The notes: generated by a model from the letters alone, not told the origin. DNA of 64,000 nucleotides from Methyloversatilis discipulorum (GCF_000527135.1 NZ_AZUP01000001.1:1178001-1242000); one strand, 5' to 3'. Positions 52,573 to 63,048 are shown, counted from the stretch's first letter. Translations and numbers: made by a program.

Positions 52573-53541
52573 TTGAGCCGTCCTGCCATTCTCGTCGCCC
52601 GCTATGTCCTGCCTGAACTGATCGACCGTCTGTCGCAGCATTTCGACGTCGACGCCAACCAGGAAGACAGAGTGCTCACGCAGCCCGAACTGATCGCGCG
52701 GCTGCAGGGCAAAGCCGGCGTCTTCATCACCGCCAACGAGAAGATCGACGCCACGCTGCTCGACGCCTGCCCCGGCCTGCGTGCGGTGTGCACGATGGCG
52801 GTGGGTTACAACAATATCGACGTTGCTGCCTGCACGGCGCGCGGCATCCTCGTCAGCAACACGCCGGACGTGCTGACCGAATCGACCGCCGACTTCGGCT
52901 TCGCGCTGATGATGGCGGCCGCCCGCCGCGTCACCGAAAGCGAGCGCTTCCTGCGCGACGGCCGGTGGACGCACTGGACCTACACGCTGATGAATGGCGT
53001 CGACGTGCATGGCAAGACGCTGGGCATCTTCGGCATGGGCCGCATCGGCCAGGCCATCGCCCGCCGCGGCGCCTTCGGCTTCGGCATGAAGGTGATCTAT
53101 CACAACCGCAGCCCGCTCCCGGCCGCCATCGAAACCCCGCTCGGCGCACGCTGGGTGGACAAGAACACGCTGCTGCGCGAAGCCGATCATCTGTTACTGG
53201 TCGTGCCCTATTCACCGGCCGTGCACCACGCCATCGGCGCCGACGAACTGGCGCTGATGAAGCCGACTGCCACGCTGACCAATATCGCGCGCGGCGGCGT
53301 GGTCGACGATGCGGCGCTGGTCGAGGCGCTGCGCGCGGGCCGCATCGGCGCCGCCGCGCTCGACGTGTATGAGGGCGAACCGAAGCTGAATCCGGGCCTG
53401 CTCGAAGTCCCCAACATCGTGCTGACGCCGCACATCGCCAGCGCCACCGGCGCCACCCGCAAGGCCATGGCCGACCTCGCCGCCGACAACCTGATCGCCG
53501 CGCTGACCGGCGGCACGCCGCCGACGCCGGTCAGGCTCTGA
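52573..53541 (+). CDS. D-2-hydroxyacid dehydrogenase, glyoxylate/hydroxypyruvate reductase type
   Basis: The 322-residue NAD(P)H enzyme would reduce hydroxypyruvate or glyoxylate to D-glycerate or glycolate. It shows the nucleotide-binding GIFGMGRIGQAIARR (about 150-164) and the catalytic triad as Arg in NIARGGVVDD, Glu in YEGEPKLNPG and His in LTPHIASATGATR. The family is GhrB/GyaR-like. The start is TTG with GGAG eight bases upstream. In methylotrophs such an enzyme can serve the serine cycle, but no serine-cycle genes other than serine biosynthesis are nearby. Confidence 0.88.
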   Translation: MSRPAILVARYVLPELIDRLSQHFDVDANQEDRVLTQPELIARLQGKAGVFITANEKIDATLLDACPGLRAVCTMAVGYNNIDVAACTARGILVSNTPDVLTESTADFGFALMMAAARRVTESERFLRDGRWTHWTYTLMNGVDVHGKTLGIFGMGRIGQAIARRGAFGFGMKVIYHNRSPLPAAIETPLGARWVDKNTLLREADHLLLVVPYSPAVHHAIGADELALMKPTATLTNIARGGVVDDAALVEALRAGRIGAAALDVYEGEPKLNPGLLEVPNIVLTPHIASATGATRKAMADLAADNLIAALTGGTPPTPVRL

Positions 53542-53983
53542 GCACGACCGCTGCCGGGTCCGAACCGGCCGTGCACTGCTGTCGCGCGTCAACCTCAGCC
53601 AGGAATTCGAGCACCCAGCGGTCGACGCGCGGCAGGCAGCCGGCCAGCGAGTCCTGCAGTGAATCGAGTTCGAAGTAGTCCGGCTCGTGCAGATAGGGGT
53701 GGGTCATCGCGCCCACGTCCGCCGCGTCGTGACTCAGATCGACGACACGATGATCGATGTAGTTGTACTGGTGCTGGAAGTGGCCTCGCAGCGAACCGCC
53801 GAAAACGCGGTTCATGAACAGCGAGCCGTAGCGGCATGAACCGGACAGGTCGACGGGCACCACCACATTGCGTTCGACCGCCAGCTCGCACCACTTGCGG
53901 AACACGAAATCCTTGGCGTGGGAGAAATGCGCGCCGGTACAGGCGAGTTGCGCGACGTGACAGGCGTTCCAGTCGGCATGCAT
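53531..53983 (-). CDS. Conserved-looking hypothetical protein
   Basis: I do not recognise this 150-residue soluble product. It is rich in His, Cys, Tyr and Asp (for example CHVAQLACTGAHFSHAKDF, HFQHQYNYIDHRVVD and HPYLHEPDYFELD), with an ordinary amino-acid balance unlike a GC-rich shadow frame. No signal peptide or membrane helix is visible. The ATG is preferred to a GTG 30 bases upstream; neither has a clear ribosome site. Its 3' end overlaps the convergent reductase gene by 11 bases. The abundance of His and Cys could mean metal binding. Confidence 0.6.
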   Translation of the reverse strand: MHADWNACHVAQLACTGAHFSHAKDFVFRKWCELAVERNVVVPVDLSGSCRYGSLFMNRVFGGSLRGHFQHQYNYIDHRVVDLSHDAADVGAMTHPYLHEPDYFELDSLQDSLAGCLPRVDRWVLEFLAEVDARQQCTAGSDPAAVVLRA

Positions 53984-54098
53984 GGTGAGCCCGGGGCGAT
54001 GACGGTCAGTCACCGTAGCACGCCGTCGAGCGTGTGCGACGGCGTGCGGTCGGGGTCGGAAGAAGGCGCGTACGCACCGGTCTCCATACCTCCCTGCT

Positions 54099-54250
54099 GG
54101 AGGGGTCTTCTGACCCCCAAACCAGCCTGTATCAACGCCGACGGCCCGCAACAGCCCCGTCGCGGCCAAGGCCGCTCCCACAGGGAGTACGCCCGACCCC
54201 TGGCCGGTGCCGGAGCGGCTGTGTGGGAGGGGTCTTCCGACCCCGACAGC
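54099..54250. repeat. REP cluster (three units)
   Basis: A degenerate right-type unit (GGAGGGGTCTTCTGACCCCC, 54099-54118) is followed by a left unit TCGCGGCCAAGGCCGCTCCC (54160-54179, then ACA). A right unit TGTGGGAGGGGTC-TTCC-GACCCCGACAGC occupies 54222-54250. The region 54014-54325 between the hypothetical gene and the peptidase gene holds this cluster and no gene; its last ~75 bases must contain the peptidase promoter. Confidence 0.85.
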
Positions 54251-54325
54251 GCATCGAAGCGGACCGCGCCGACGCAGGATATCTGCCCGGCTTGAAACCA
54301 CCGCCGCTGCCCCGATCTGCAAACG

Positions 54326-55165
54326 ATGACTCCGCTCACCTCCACCCTCGCACTGGCGGCACTGATCGCGGTACTGCTGTCTGCCGCACTGTGGCTGTTC
54401 GCCGATCCGCTGCGTACCGCGCTGCGCCGACGCCGCATCCGGGCGCGTCCCTTCCCTGCCGAGTGGCGCCGTCTGTTGCAGCAGAACATGCCGGCCTGGC
54501 GCGCTCTGCCGCCCGACTTGCAGCAGCAGTTGCGCCGACGCATCCAGGTGTTCGTCGCCGAGAAGCGTTTCATCGGCTGCGACGGCATGGTGATCACCGA
54601 CGAGGTGCGGGTGCTGATCGCGGCCCAGGCCTGTCTGCTGATACTGAACCGACCGACCGACTACTTCGCCGGGCTGCGCGAAATCCTGGTCTATCCAGGT
54701 GCCTTCGCGGTCACCCGCACCGAAACCGACGCCGTCGGCGTGCAGCACGCCTGGCGGCGCGTGCACCTCGGCGAATCGTCGTCGCGTGGCCAGGTGGTGC
54801 TGGCCTGGGACGCGGTGCTGGCCGGTGCCGCCGACGCAACCGACGGCCACAACGTCGTCATTCACGAATTCGCGCACCAGCTCGACCAGGAGAACGGCGA
54901 GGCGAACGGTGCCCCGCCATTGCGCGGCGCGGCGCGTGTCGCGCGCTGGGCGGCGGTCATGGGGACCGCCTACGCGATGCTGCACCAGCAGGTCGCGGCG
55001 CACGAGCCACCGGTGCTCGATCCCTATGGCGCATACAGCCCGGCGGAATTTTTCGCCGTCGCCACCGAAAGCTTCTTCGAGCGCCCGCAGCATCTGGCGG
55101 CGGCGCTGCCCGAGGCCTACGCCGAACTGTCGTCCTACTACCGGGTGAATCCGCTGGTGTGGTAG
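54326..55165 (+). CDS. M90 (MtfA-like) zinc peptidase
   Basis: The 279-residue product has an N-terminal membrane anchor (about 8-26) and the M90/DUF980 pattern: FPAEWRRLLQQNMPAW, RIQVFVAEKRFIGCDG, zinc motif VVIHEFAHQLDQENG (about 180-194) and YGAYSPAEFFAVATESFFERP with the third-ligand Glu. E. coli MtfA inactivates the Mlc repressor and acts as an aminopeptidase. E. coli MtfA is soluble, whereas this form carries an added N-terminal hydrophobic segment. It overlaps the convergent cyclase gene by 28 bases. Confidence 0.88.
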   Translation: MTPLTSTLALAALIAVLLSAALWLFADPLRTALRRRRIRARPFPAEWRRLLQQNMPAWRALPPDLQQQLRRRIQVFVAEKRFIGCDGMVITDEVRVLIAAQACLLILNRPTDYFAGLREILVYPGAFAVTRTETDAVGVQHAWRRVHLGESSSRGQVVLAWDAVLAGAADATDGHNVVIHEFAHQLDQENGEANGAPPLRGAARVARWAAVMGTAYAMLHQQVAAHEPPVLDPYGAYSPAEFFAVATESFFERPQHLAAALPEAYAELSSYYRVNPLVW

Positions 55166-56607
55166 CTCACTGACTGCGCCTGCACGACGACACGGTTGCG
55201 CCCCTGCTGTTTGGCTTCGTACAGCGCATGGTCGGCCGCATCGATCAGCGACGACGGCTGGCCGGCCAGCTTGCCGACGAAGGCGGGTGGCGGCACGAAG
55301 GTGGCGACCCCGATGCTCACCGTCACGCAGTCGTGCGCAGTCGAACCGCCATGCGGAATGCGCAGCGAAAGCACGGCACGACAGGCCGACTGGGCCACCG
55401 CCGAGGCGTCCGACTCGCCGGTGTCCGGCAGCAGGATGGCGAACTCCTCGCCGCCGTATCGCGCCACCAGATCGGAAGCGCGCCGCGTACAGGACGCCAG
55501 CGCCTGCGCCACGCTGCGCAGGCAGTCATCGCCGCCGAGGTGACCGTGCGTGTCGTTGTAGGGCTTGAAGTGATCGACATCCAGCATCAGCAGCGACAGC
55601 GGCCGGCCGCTGCGCAGACTGCGCTGCCATTCGCGGCCCAGCGTTTCGCCGAAGACCCGGCGATTGGCGATGCCGGTCAGCGCGTCGGTCGCATTCAGGC
55701 GTTCCAGTTCCGACGCCTTCAACCTCACTCGCTCGTGCGCGCGACCCAGATGGGCATAAAGACGTCCGTTCTCGATCACCAGCGCAACCAGCACCATGCT
55801 GGCCGCCAGCAGTCCATGCACGCGCCCGACATAGAAACCGAGGTCGTAGCGCCCGGAATTGAACACGGCCACCAGCGCCACCTCCAGCAACCACGCAACC
55901 ATGGTGACGATGAGCCACAGATCGAGCGCGGCGCGGGGCTTCTTGCGCCACAGCACGTACAGCGCACAGCCATTCAGAATCCATATCGCGGATACGATCC
56001 AGAACATTCTGTGGGTGTATCCGAATGTACCCATCATGATATTCGGCAGCACATTCGTGCCATATATCGCGATCACTGTCGACAGCACGGCCAACAGCAG
56101 CGTACATGAAACGTGCCGTCCCGCACTGACGAATATCGAGCGGATTGCCGAACCTTCCTTGCATTCTTTCGGCATCATCAATGAATAGCCGATCACGCAC
56201 AGTGGAAATCCGATGTGCCAGAACTGGAATATCCAGGCGGTGGTCTGCTGATTCGCGCCGAGCAATCCTTCCGCCGAGAACACATCAGGATAGGTCAGCA
56301 GATGCGGCGCGATCATCGCCGAGGCATAGAGGAAACCGTCGGCCAGCAGGAACATGGCGCGCGAGCGCAGCGTGACGCCATGCCCGTAGAGCAGTACCGC
56401 AGTGACCAGATAGACGACGAACAACGCGGAGTCGTATATGGCGACGAATGCCGGAAGGTGCGGCAGCGGCATTTTCGCGTAGGGCACGCTGATTGCGAAA
56501 AGCAACAGCGAAAATATGACGACGAGACTGACCAGCCGACGCTCGCGCGGACCTGCCGCGTGCGTCGAAAGCAATTCCGGGCTGTCGTCTGTCGATACGT
56601 ATGGCAT
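55138..56607 (-). CDS. Diguanylate cyclase with MASE4-like membrane sensor
   Basis: The 489-residue protein makes c-di-GMP from GTP. Its first ~290 residues form about eight membrane helices resembling the MASE4 sensor. The GGDEF domain (about 320-480) begins DALTGIANRRVFGETL and contains LLMLDVDHFKPYNDTHGHLGGDD. The active-site ARYGGEEFAI carries a Glu-for-Asp GGEEF signature, compatible with activity. RASD five residues before it is an intact I-site for product inhibition. The PilZ receptor at 13.1 kb is a possible effector. The promoter lies in the AT-richer 56608-56818 interval. Confidence 0.9.
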   Translation of the reverse strand: MPYVSTDDSPELLSTHAAGPRERRLVSLVVIFSLLLFAISVPYAKMPLPHLPAFVAIYDSALFVVYLVTAVLLYGHGVTLRSRAMFLLADGFLYASAMIAPHLLTYPDVFSAEGLLGANQQTTAWIFQFWHIGFPLCVIGYSLMMPKECKEGSAIRSIFVSAGRHVSCTLLLAVLSTVIAIYGTNVLPNIMMGTFGYTHRMFWIVSAIWILNGCALYVLWRKKPRAALDLWLIVTMVAWLLEVALVAVFNSGRYDLGFYVGRVHGLLAASMVLVALVIENGRLYAHLGRAHERVRLKASELERLNATDALTGIANRRVFGETLGREWQRSLRSGRPLSLLMLDVDHFKPYNDTHGHLGGDDCLRSVAQALASCTRRASDLVARYGGEEFAILLPDTGESDASAVAQSACRAVLSLRIPHGGSTAHDCVTVSIGVATFVPPPAFVGKLAGQPSSLIDAADHALYEAKQQGRNRVVVQAQSVSYHTSGFTR

Positions 56608-56818
56608 TTTCTTGCCAGTTCGTTATTCCGTATCCGTCGGCTGGATCCGGGCCCGCCACCCGGCGGGCATTCATTCCCTGAATCCGATTCACGCAAGATC
56701 CGATCTGCCCCTGACCGGGCATGTCGTATCAAAATGTAAACTACTCCTTGCGATTGATTCCGCAGTAAAAATTCGTGGCTTCCGACATGCGGGGTCTCTC
56801 GCACTGCAGCACGCGCGG

Positions 56819-57502
56819 TCAGAACACGGCCAGTCTGCCTTCGTGCAGCGCGCTCGCCACGAGCACCGCCGGCACGCCGGCGGCGTCCAGCGCAGCGAGA
56901 TCAGCCGCGTCGCGCACGCCACCGGCGGCGATCACGGCGACGTCCGGGCGCTGCGCGCGCAGGCGGTCTATCAGTGCCAGTTCCGGTCCAGCCTCCGAAC
57001 CGACACGGGCCAGTTCCATCGCGATCACCCGCGCCGGCCAGAATCCCGGCGCGTGTGCCCAGTCGGCGCCGAGCGGCACGCCGCCGCGATAGTCGAGCGA
57101 CAGCAGCGCCGGCACGCCCGCCGCCGACAGTTTCGCCAGTGCGTCTGGCTCGGTCAGGCTCTCGCTGCCCAGCACGGGCGTCGCGCCGGTTGCACGGTGC
57201 AGCGCCAGCGCGGCATCGGCATCGGCGAAACCACCGTCCACCCAGAACTCGACCTGCGGGTGACGTGCAGCCAGGCCGGCGATCACCGCCGCGTGATCGC
57301 GGCCCAGCCGGCGGATGGCGTCGAGGTCGGCGATATATATATGGCGGGCAGCCGTCGCCGCGACCAGCGCATCGACCACGTCGGCTGGCGCGCAGCCCTC
57401 GACCAGGCGCGAGCGCAGCGGCTGGTAAGCTTGCCGGTCGCCACGGCGCGCGTGCACGACCCGACCTTGCATCAGGTCGATCACGGGTATCAGTTCAGGC
57501 AC
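56819..57502 (-). CDS. HisA/HisF-related TIM-barrel protein of methanopterin/methanofuran organisms
   Basis: The 227-residue product resembles HisA: PVIDLMQGRVVHARRGDRQAY at the start, IYIADLDAIRRLG, FWVDGGFAD and VIAAGGVRDAADLAAL at the two phosphate-binding strands. It is not the histidine-pathway HisA, since it lies beside methylofuran genes and matches the HisA/HisF-related group shared by methanogens and methylotrophs. Its reaction is unknown to me; an aldolase or isomerase on a phosphorylated furan or ribosyl intermediate is conceivable. The start is GTG with AAGG seven bases upstream, only 12 bases from the divergent ATG. Confidence 0.8.
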   Translation of the reverse strand: MPELIPVIDLMQGRVVHARRGDRQAYQPLRSRLVEGCAPADVVDALVAATAARHIYIADLDAIRRLGRDHAAVIAGLAARHPQVEFWVDGGFADADAALALHRATGATPVLGSESLTEPDALAKLSAAGVPALLSLDYRGGVPLGADWAHAPGFWPARVIAMELARVGSEAGPELALIDRLRAQRPDVAVIAAGGVRDAADLAALDAAGVPAVLVASALHEGRLAVF

Positions 57503-57514
57503 AGAAAACCTTAT

Positions 57515-58510
57515 ATGAATCAACGAATTTTCGTGTTCGAGTTTATCACCGGCGGCGGTCTGGCCGGCCAGCCGCTGCCCGGCTCGCTCGCGCGCGAAGG
57601 CCGCCTGATGCGCGATGCGCTGCTGCGCGACGCCGCCGATATCACCGGCGCCGAACTGGTGACGCTGCACGACGCCCGGCTCGAAGCGCCGCTGCCTGAC
57701 TCGATTGCAGTGGCCAACGAGGCCGGCGCGTTCGACACGGCCTTCGACGCCGCACTGGCCGCTGCCGACGCGGCGCTCATCGTCGCGCCGGAAACCGGCG
57801 ATCTGCTGGCCACGCTGGCGGCCCGCGTCGAAGCGAGCGGCAGCCGCCTGCTCGGCTGCGACGCCGCGAGTTGCCGTGTCGCCACGTCGAAATCGCGCAC
57901 CGCGCGCGTGCTGGCCGAGGCCGGCGTCGCCGTGCTGCCGCACTACAGCGACGCCGATGCGCTGCCGGACATTCTCGGCGCGTGGGCAGTGAAGCCGGAC
58001 GACGGCGCCGGGTGCGACGGCCTTCAGCGCCTGGTCGACCGTGCCACCGCCGCGCGCGCATTGCGCGCCGCCGGGCCGGATCACATCGCCCAGCCCTGGC
58101 TGGACGGCGAAGCGCGCAGCATGAACCTGCTGTGCGCGCGCGGCCGCGCCGCCCTGCTGTCGGTGAACCGGCAAGTGCTCGAACACGGCGGCGAACGCGT
58201 GCGCCTCGCCGCGCTCGCCGTCGGCGCCGTCGACGCCACGCCACAGCACGCTGCGCTCGCACAGCGCATCGCCGCCGCCGTGCCCGGCCTGCTCGGGCCG
58301 GTCGGCGTCGATTTCATCGAAACGGAAGACGGGCCGGTGGTGGTCGAAATCAATCCGCGCATGAGTACCTCGGCCTGCGCGCTGCGCGCGGCGACCGGCC
58401 TCAATCTGGTCGCCGCCACACTGAGCGCGGCACGCGACGGCACGCTGCCGTCGACCGACGCTCCGCGTCCGCACACCCTGACCCTTGAAGCCCATGACGA
58501 AACCGTCTGA
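57515..58510 (+). CDS. ATP-grasp ligase, MfnD-like, methylofuran synthesis
   Basis: The 331-residue product opens QRIFVFEFITGGGLAGQPLP, conserved in ATP-grasp proteins of C1 clusters. It has AVKPDDGAGCDGLQRL as ATP loop, PWLDGEARSMNLLC and the metal-binding GVDFIETEDGPVVVEINPRMSTS. In methanogens MfnD joins glutamate to tyramine in methanofuran; the bacterial cofactor contains tyrosine and polyglutamate, so a related amide ligation is the likely role. Its start lies 12 bases from the divergent HisA/HisF-related gene, and its end overlaps the MfnF-like gene by 17 bases. Confidence 0.8.
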   Translation: MNQRIFVFEFITGGGLAGQPLPGSLAREGRLMRDALLRDAADITGAELVTLHDARLEAPLPDSIAVANEAGAFDTAFDAALAAADAALIVAPETGDLLATLAARVEASGSRLLGCDAASCRVATSKSRTARVLAEAGVAVLPHYSDADALPDILGAWAVKPDDGAGCDGLQRLVDRATAARALRAAGPDHIAQPWLDGEARSMNLLCARGRAALLSVNRQVLEHGGERVRLAALAVGAVDATPQHAALAQRIAAAVPGLLGPVGVDFIETEDGPVVVEINPRMSTSACALRAATGLNLVAATLSAARDGTLPSTDAPRPHTLTLEAHDETV

Positions 58511-59537
58511 CGCCGCGCTGATCGGCTGGGACATCGGCGGCGCTCACGTGAAGGCCGCGCGCATCGACGGCGGCCGGGTGAGCGGCGTGGTGCAGGTGGC
58601 CTGCCCGCTGTGGCAGGGGCTGGACAAGCTCGACGCCGCCGTGGCCGAAGCGCTGGCCGCGCTGGGCGCCGCGCCGCGTCACGCGATCACGATGACCGGC
58701 GAAATGACCGACCTGTTCGACGCCCGCGCCGACGGCGTGGCCGGCATCGCGCAGCGCATGCGCTCTGCACTGGCTGGCGACATCGCGCTGTACGCCGGTC
58801 GCGCCGGCTGGGCGGAGGTCGATGACGCGCGCGTGCGCGCCGACGACATCGCCTCGGCCAACTGGCTCGCCACCGGAGCGTGGATCGCCACCCGTCTGCC
58901 GCAGGCGCTGCTGGCCGACGTCGGCAGCACCACCAGCGACCTCATCGTCATCGATGGCGGCGTGGCGACGACCAGCCGCTCCGACGCCGACCGGCTGATC
59001 AGCGGCGAGCTGGTCTACGCCGGCGTCGTGCGCACACCGCTGATGGCGCTGGCGCCGGCTATCGACTTCAAAGGCAGGCGCCACCGGCTGATGGCCGAGT
59101 ACTTCGCCACGACGGCAGACGTATGGCGCCTACTCGATGAACTGCCTGAGCACGCCGACCAGTATCCGGCGGCCGACGGCGGCGCCAAGACGGCCGAAGC
59201 CAGCGCCCGCCGGCTGGCGCGCATGATAGGTCGCGATCTCGCCGAAGGCTCGATGGACGACTGGCGCGCACTCGCATCGGCTTTCGCCGATGCACAGCTG
59301 GGCGCCCTGATCGACGCCTGCCGCGCCCTGCCCGGCATCGCCGCACTCGCACCCGACGCACCGGTGGTCTGCGCCGGCGCTGGCCGCTTCGTCGCCGCCC
59401 GTCTCGCCCGCGCGCTCGGTCGCCCGGCCGTCACGCTGGGTGAGCTGCTGGCCGATCTCGCGCCCGACTGCGCGGACGAAGCCACCACCTGCGCGCCCGC
59501 GGTCGCCGTGGCGCTGCTGGCCGAGGGTGGGCGATGA
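58494..59537 (+). CDS. MfnF-like H4MPT-linked C1-transfer pathway protein (hydantoinase/oxoprolinase fold)
   Basis: The 347-residue product belongs to the ASKHA-like family known as H4MPT-linked C1 transfer pathway protein. Family marks are ALIGWDIGGAHVKAARIDGG at the start, TMTGEMTDLFD, LLADVGSTTSDLIVI and GAGRFVAARLARALG. In methanogens MfnF joins the furan and tyramine-glutamate halves of methanofuran, so it probably does the same for bacterial methylofuran. ATG 58494 is chosen over a TTG nine bases earlier. Its stop overlaps the small membrane gene as ATGA. Confidence 0.82.
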   Translation: MTKPSDAALIGWDIGGAHVKAARIDGGRVSGVVQVACPLWQGLDKLDAAVAEALAALGAAPRHAITMTGEMTDLFDARADGVAGIAQRMRSALAGDIALYAGRAGWAEVDDARVRADDIASANWLATGAWIATRLPQALLADVGSTTSDLIVIDGGVATTSRSDADRLISGELVYAGVVRTPLMALAPAIDFKGRRHRLMAEYFATTADVWRLLDELPEHADQYPAADGGAKTAEASARRLARMIGRDLAEGSMDDWRALASAFADAQLGALIDACRALPGIAALAPDAPVVCAGAGRFVAARLARALGRPAVTLGELLADLAPDCADEATTCAPAVAVALLAEGGR

Positions 59538-59716
59538 AGCCGTCCGCCGTCATCCATCTGGTCGGTGTCGTCGCCTTCGGCCTGCTTTACGTGCTGTTCA
59601 ACACGCTGACCGGCGGCGGTGCGCGGATGCTCGCATTGGCCATCCTCTATCTGCTGGCGCTGCGCCTGCTCGGCCAGGTGCTGGACCGCCGCATCGACCG
59701 CCACCACAAGCCGTGA
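59534..59716 (+). CDS. 60-residue membrane protein in the methylofuran cluster
   Basis: The product has two hydrophobic stretches, VIHLVGVVAFGLLYVLFNTL and ARMLALAILYLLALRLL, and a basic end DRRIDRHHKP. It probably spans the inner membrane twice. Both ends overlap neighbours by four bases (ATGA with the MfnF-like gene, GTGA with the kinase gene), strong evidence that it is translated. I do not know its family. It may anchor cofactor enzymes or be an unrelated passenger. Confidence 0.75.
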   Translation: MKPSAVIHLVGVVAFGLLYVLFNTLTGGGARMLALAILYLLALRLLGQVLDRRIDRHHKP

Positions 59717-60285
59717 CCCGCGCGCCTCTGGTAATCAAGCTCGGCGGCAGCCTGCTGTCCGACCCGCGTGACGGACGACTGCAACGCTGGTGCGAGCGAC
59801 TGGCCGGAGACGCTGCGGGCAGCGCCGTCATCGTGCCGGGCGGCGGGCCGTATGCCGATGCCGTACGCGACGCCCAGACGCACTGGCGCTTTTCCGATGA
59901 CGTGGCGCACCGCATGGCGCTGCGCGCGATGGACCAGTGCGGGCTCATGCTGTGCGATCTGTTCCCGGCACTGGTCGCCTGTGAGGACATCGACGCGCTG
60001 GCCGGGCACTGCACCGCCGGCCGCACGCCGGTGTGGCTGCCCTCCCGCCAGCTCGATTTCAGTACCGACATCCCGCGCGACTGGACGGTCACCTCCGACA
60101 GCATCGCCGTCTGGCTGGCTGCCCGCATCGGCAGCCCGTCCGTGCTGCTGGTGAAGTCCTGTGCCCTGCCGGAAGGCGATCTCCCGGCACTGGCCGCACA
60201 AGGCATCATCGACCCGCATCTGCCGCAGATCGCGGCCCGGACGAACATCGAGGTTCGCCTCGCCCACGCCGACTCGCCGTTCTAG
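59713..60285 (+). CDS. Amino-acid-kinase family protein, MfnE-like
   Basis: The 190-residue product has the family start PLVIKLGGSLLSDPRDGR, VIVPGGGPYADAVRDAQ and a nucleotide-binding region near TVTSDSIAVWLAARIGSPSVLLVKS. MfnE of methanogens phosphorylates aminomethyl-furanmethanol phosphate for methanofuran assembly, and the MfnF- and MfnD-like neighbours point to the same step here. The start is GTG, in a GTGA overlap with the small membrane gene. It is the last gene of the cluster. Confidence 0.8.
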   Translation: MTRAPLVIKLGGSLLSDPRDGRLQRWCERLAGDAAGSAVIVPGGGPYADAVRDAQTHWRFSDDVAHRMALRAMDQCGLMLCDLFPALVACEDIDALAGHCTAGRTPVWLPSRQLDFSTDIPRDWTVTSDSIAVWLAARIGSPSVLLVKSCALPEGDLPALAAQGIIDPHLPQIAARTNIEVRLAHADSPF

Positions 60286-60359
60286 TTCGACCTCAAGGTC
60301 AGGGTCAGAAGGGCCCCTCTCAATACCGTGGTTCCGGCCGCGGGTCTGGCGCCCGACCA

Positions 60360-60500
60360 GGTGGGAGCGGCCTTGGCCGCGACGGGGCTGCTGCGGTCCG
60401 CCGGCTTCGACGCAGGCCGCTGTCGGGGTCAAGCCCCCTCCCACAGAACCCTGCCCGGGCGCCGGCTGCGGATCGGGCACCTCCCTTGTGGGAGCGACCA
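60360..60500. repeat. REP cluster in inverted orientation
   Basis: GTGGGAGCGGCCTTGGCCGC (60361-60380) is a left-type REP read in reverse; GCTGTCGGGGTCAAGCCCCC (60419-60438, then TCCCACA) is a right-type REP read in reverse with a shortened loop. A third degenerate copy (TTGTGGGAGCGACCACGGG) starts near 60486. The cluster begins about 75 bases after the kinase gene. The rest of the 570-base gap 60286-60855 holds no gene but contains the katG control region. Confidence 0.8.
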
Positions 60501-60601
60501 CGGGAACATTTCGATCGCGCACGTGCCGCATGGGTGGCCGATGCGAAATCGAACGTCCTTTCAGTCCTCGTCCCCCTGTCGCACTGCAACTTGGATGATT
60601 T

Positions 60602-60618
60602 TTTAGACTTGATCTAAA
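60602..60618. promoter_or_regulatory. Fur-family-like operator upstream of katG
   Basis: TTTAGACTTGATCTAAA has six-base perfect arms and can be read as a 7-1-7 box of the PerR/Irr kind, set in AT-rich DNA that contrasts with its surroundings. It lies about 240 bases before the katG ATG. Peroxide control of katG by a PerR-type or OxyR regulator is common; which applies here is inference. Confidence 0.5.
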
Positions 60619-60729
60619 TATAAAGAAAATAACGATCCGGGCACCGCGGTCGGCGACGCAGAATCCGTTCTGCACGATCGACACGACATGACGGTCGGGC
60701 ACCCGGAAAAACAGAGCATGAAGAGCTGA

Positions 60730-63030
<2,301 letters not shown>

Positions 63031-63048
63031 AGTCGTCCGGCCGGCATG

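Noticed and set aside
53984..55093. Upstream extension of the 150-residue hypothetical gene
   Set aside because: The extension runs through the REP cluster and antisense to the M90 peptidase; sensible protein composition begins only near 53983-54013.
57330..57344. GATATATATAT run as a promoter -10
   Set aside because: It encodes His-Ile-Tyr-Ile of the HisA/HisF-related protein and has no -35 at proper spacing.
56819..57502. MfnB or true HisA
   Set aside because: MfnB belongs to a different family, and the context is methylofuran, not histidine, biosynthesis; called HisA/HisF-related only.
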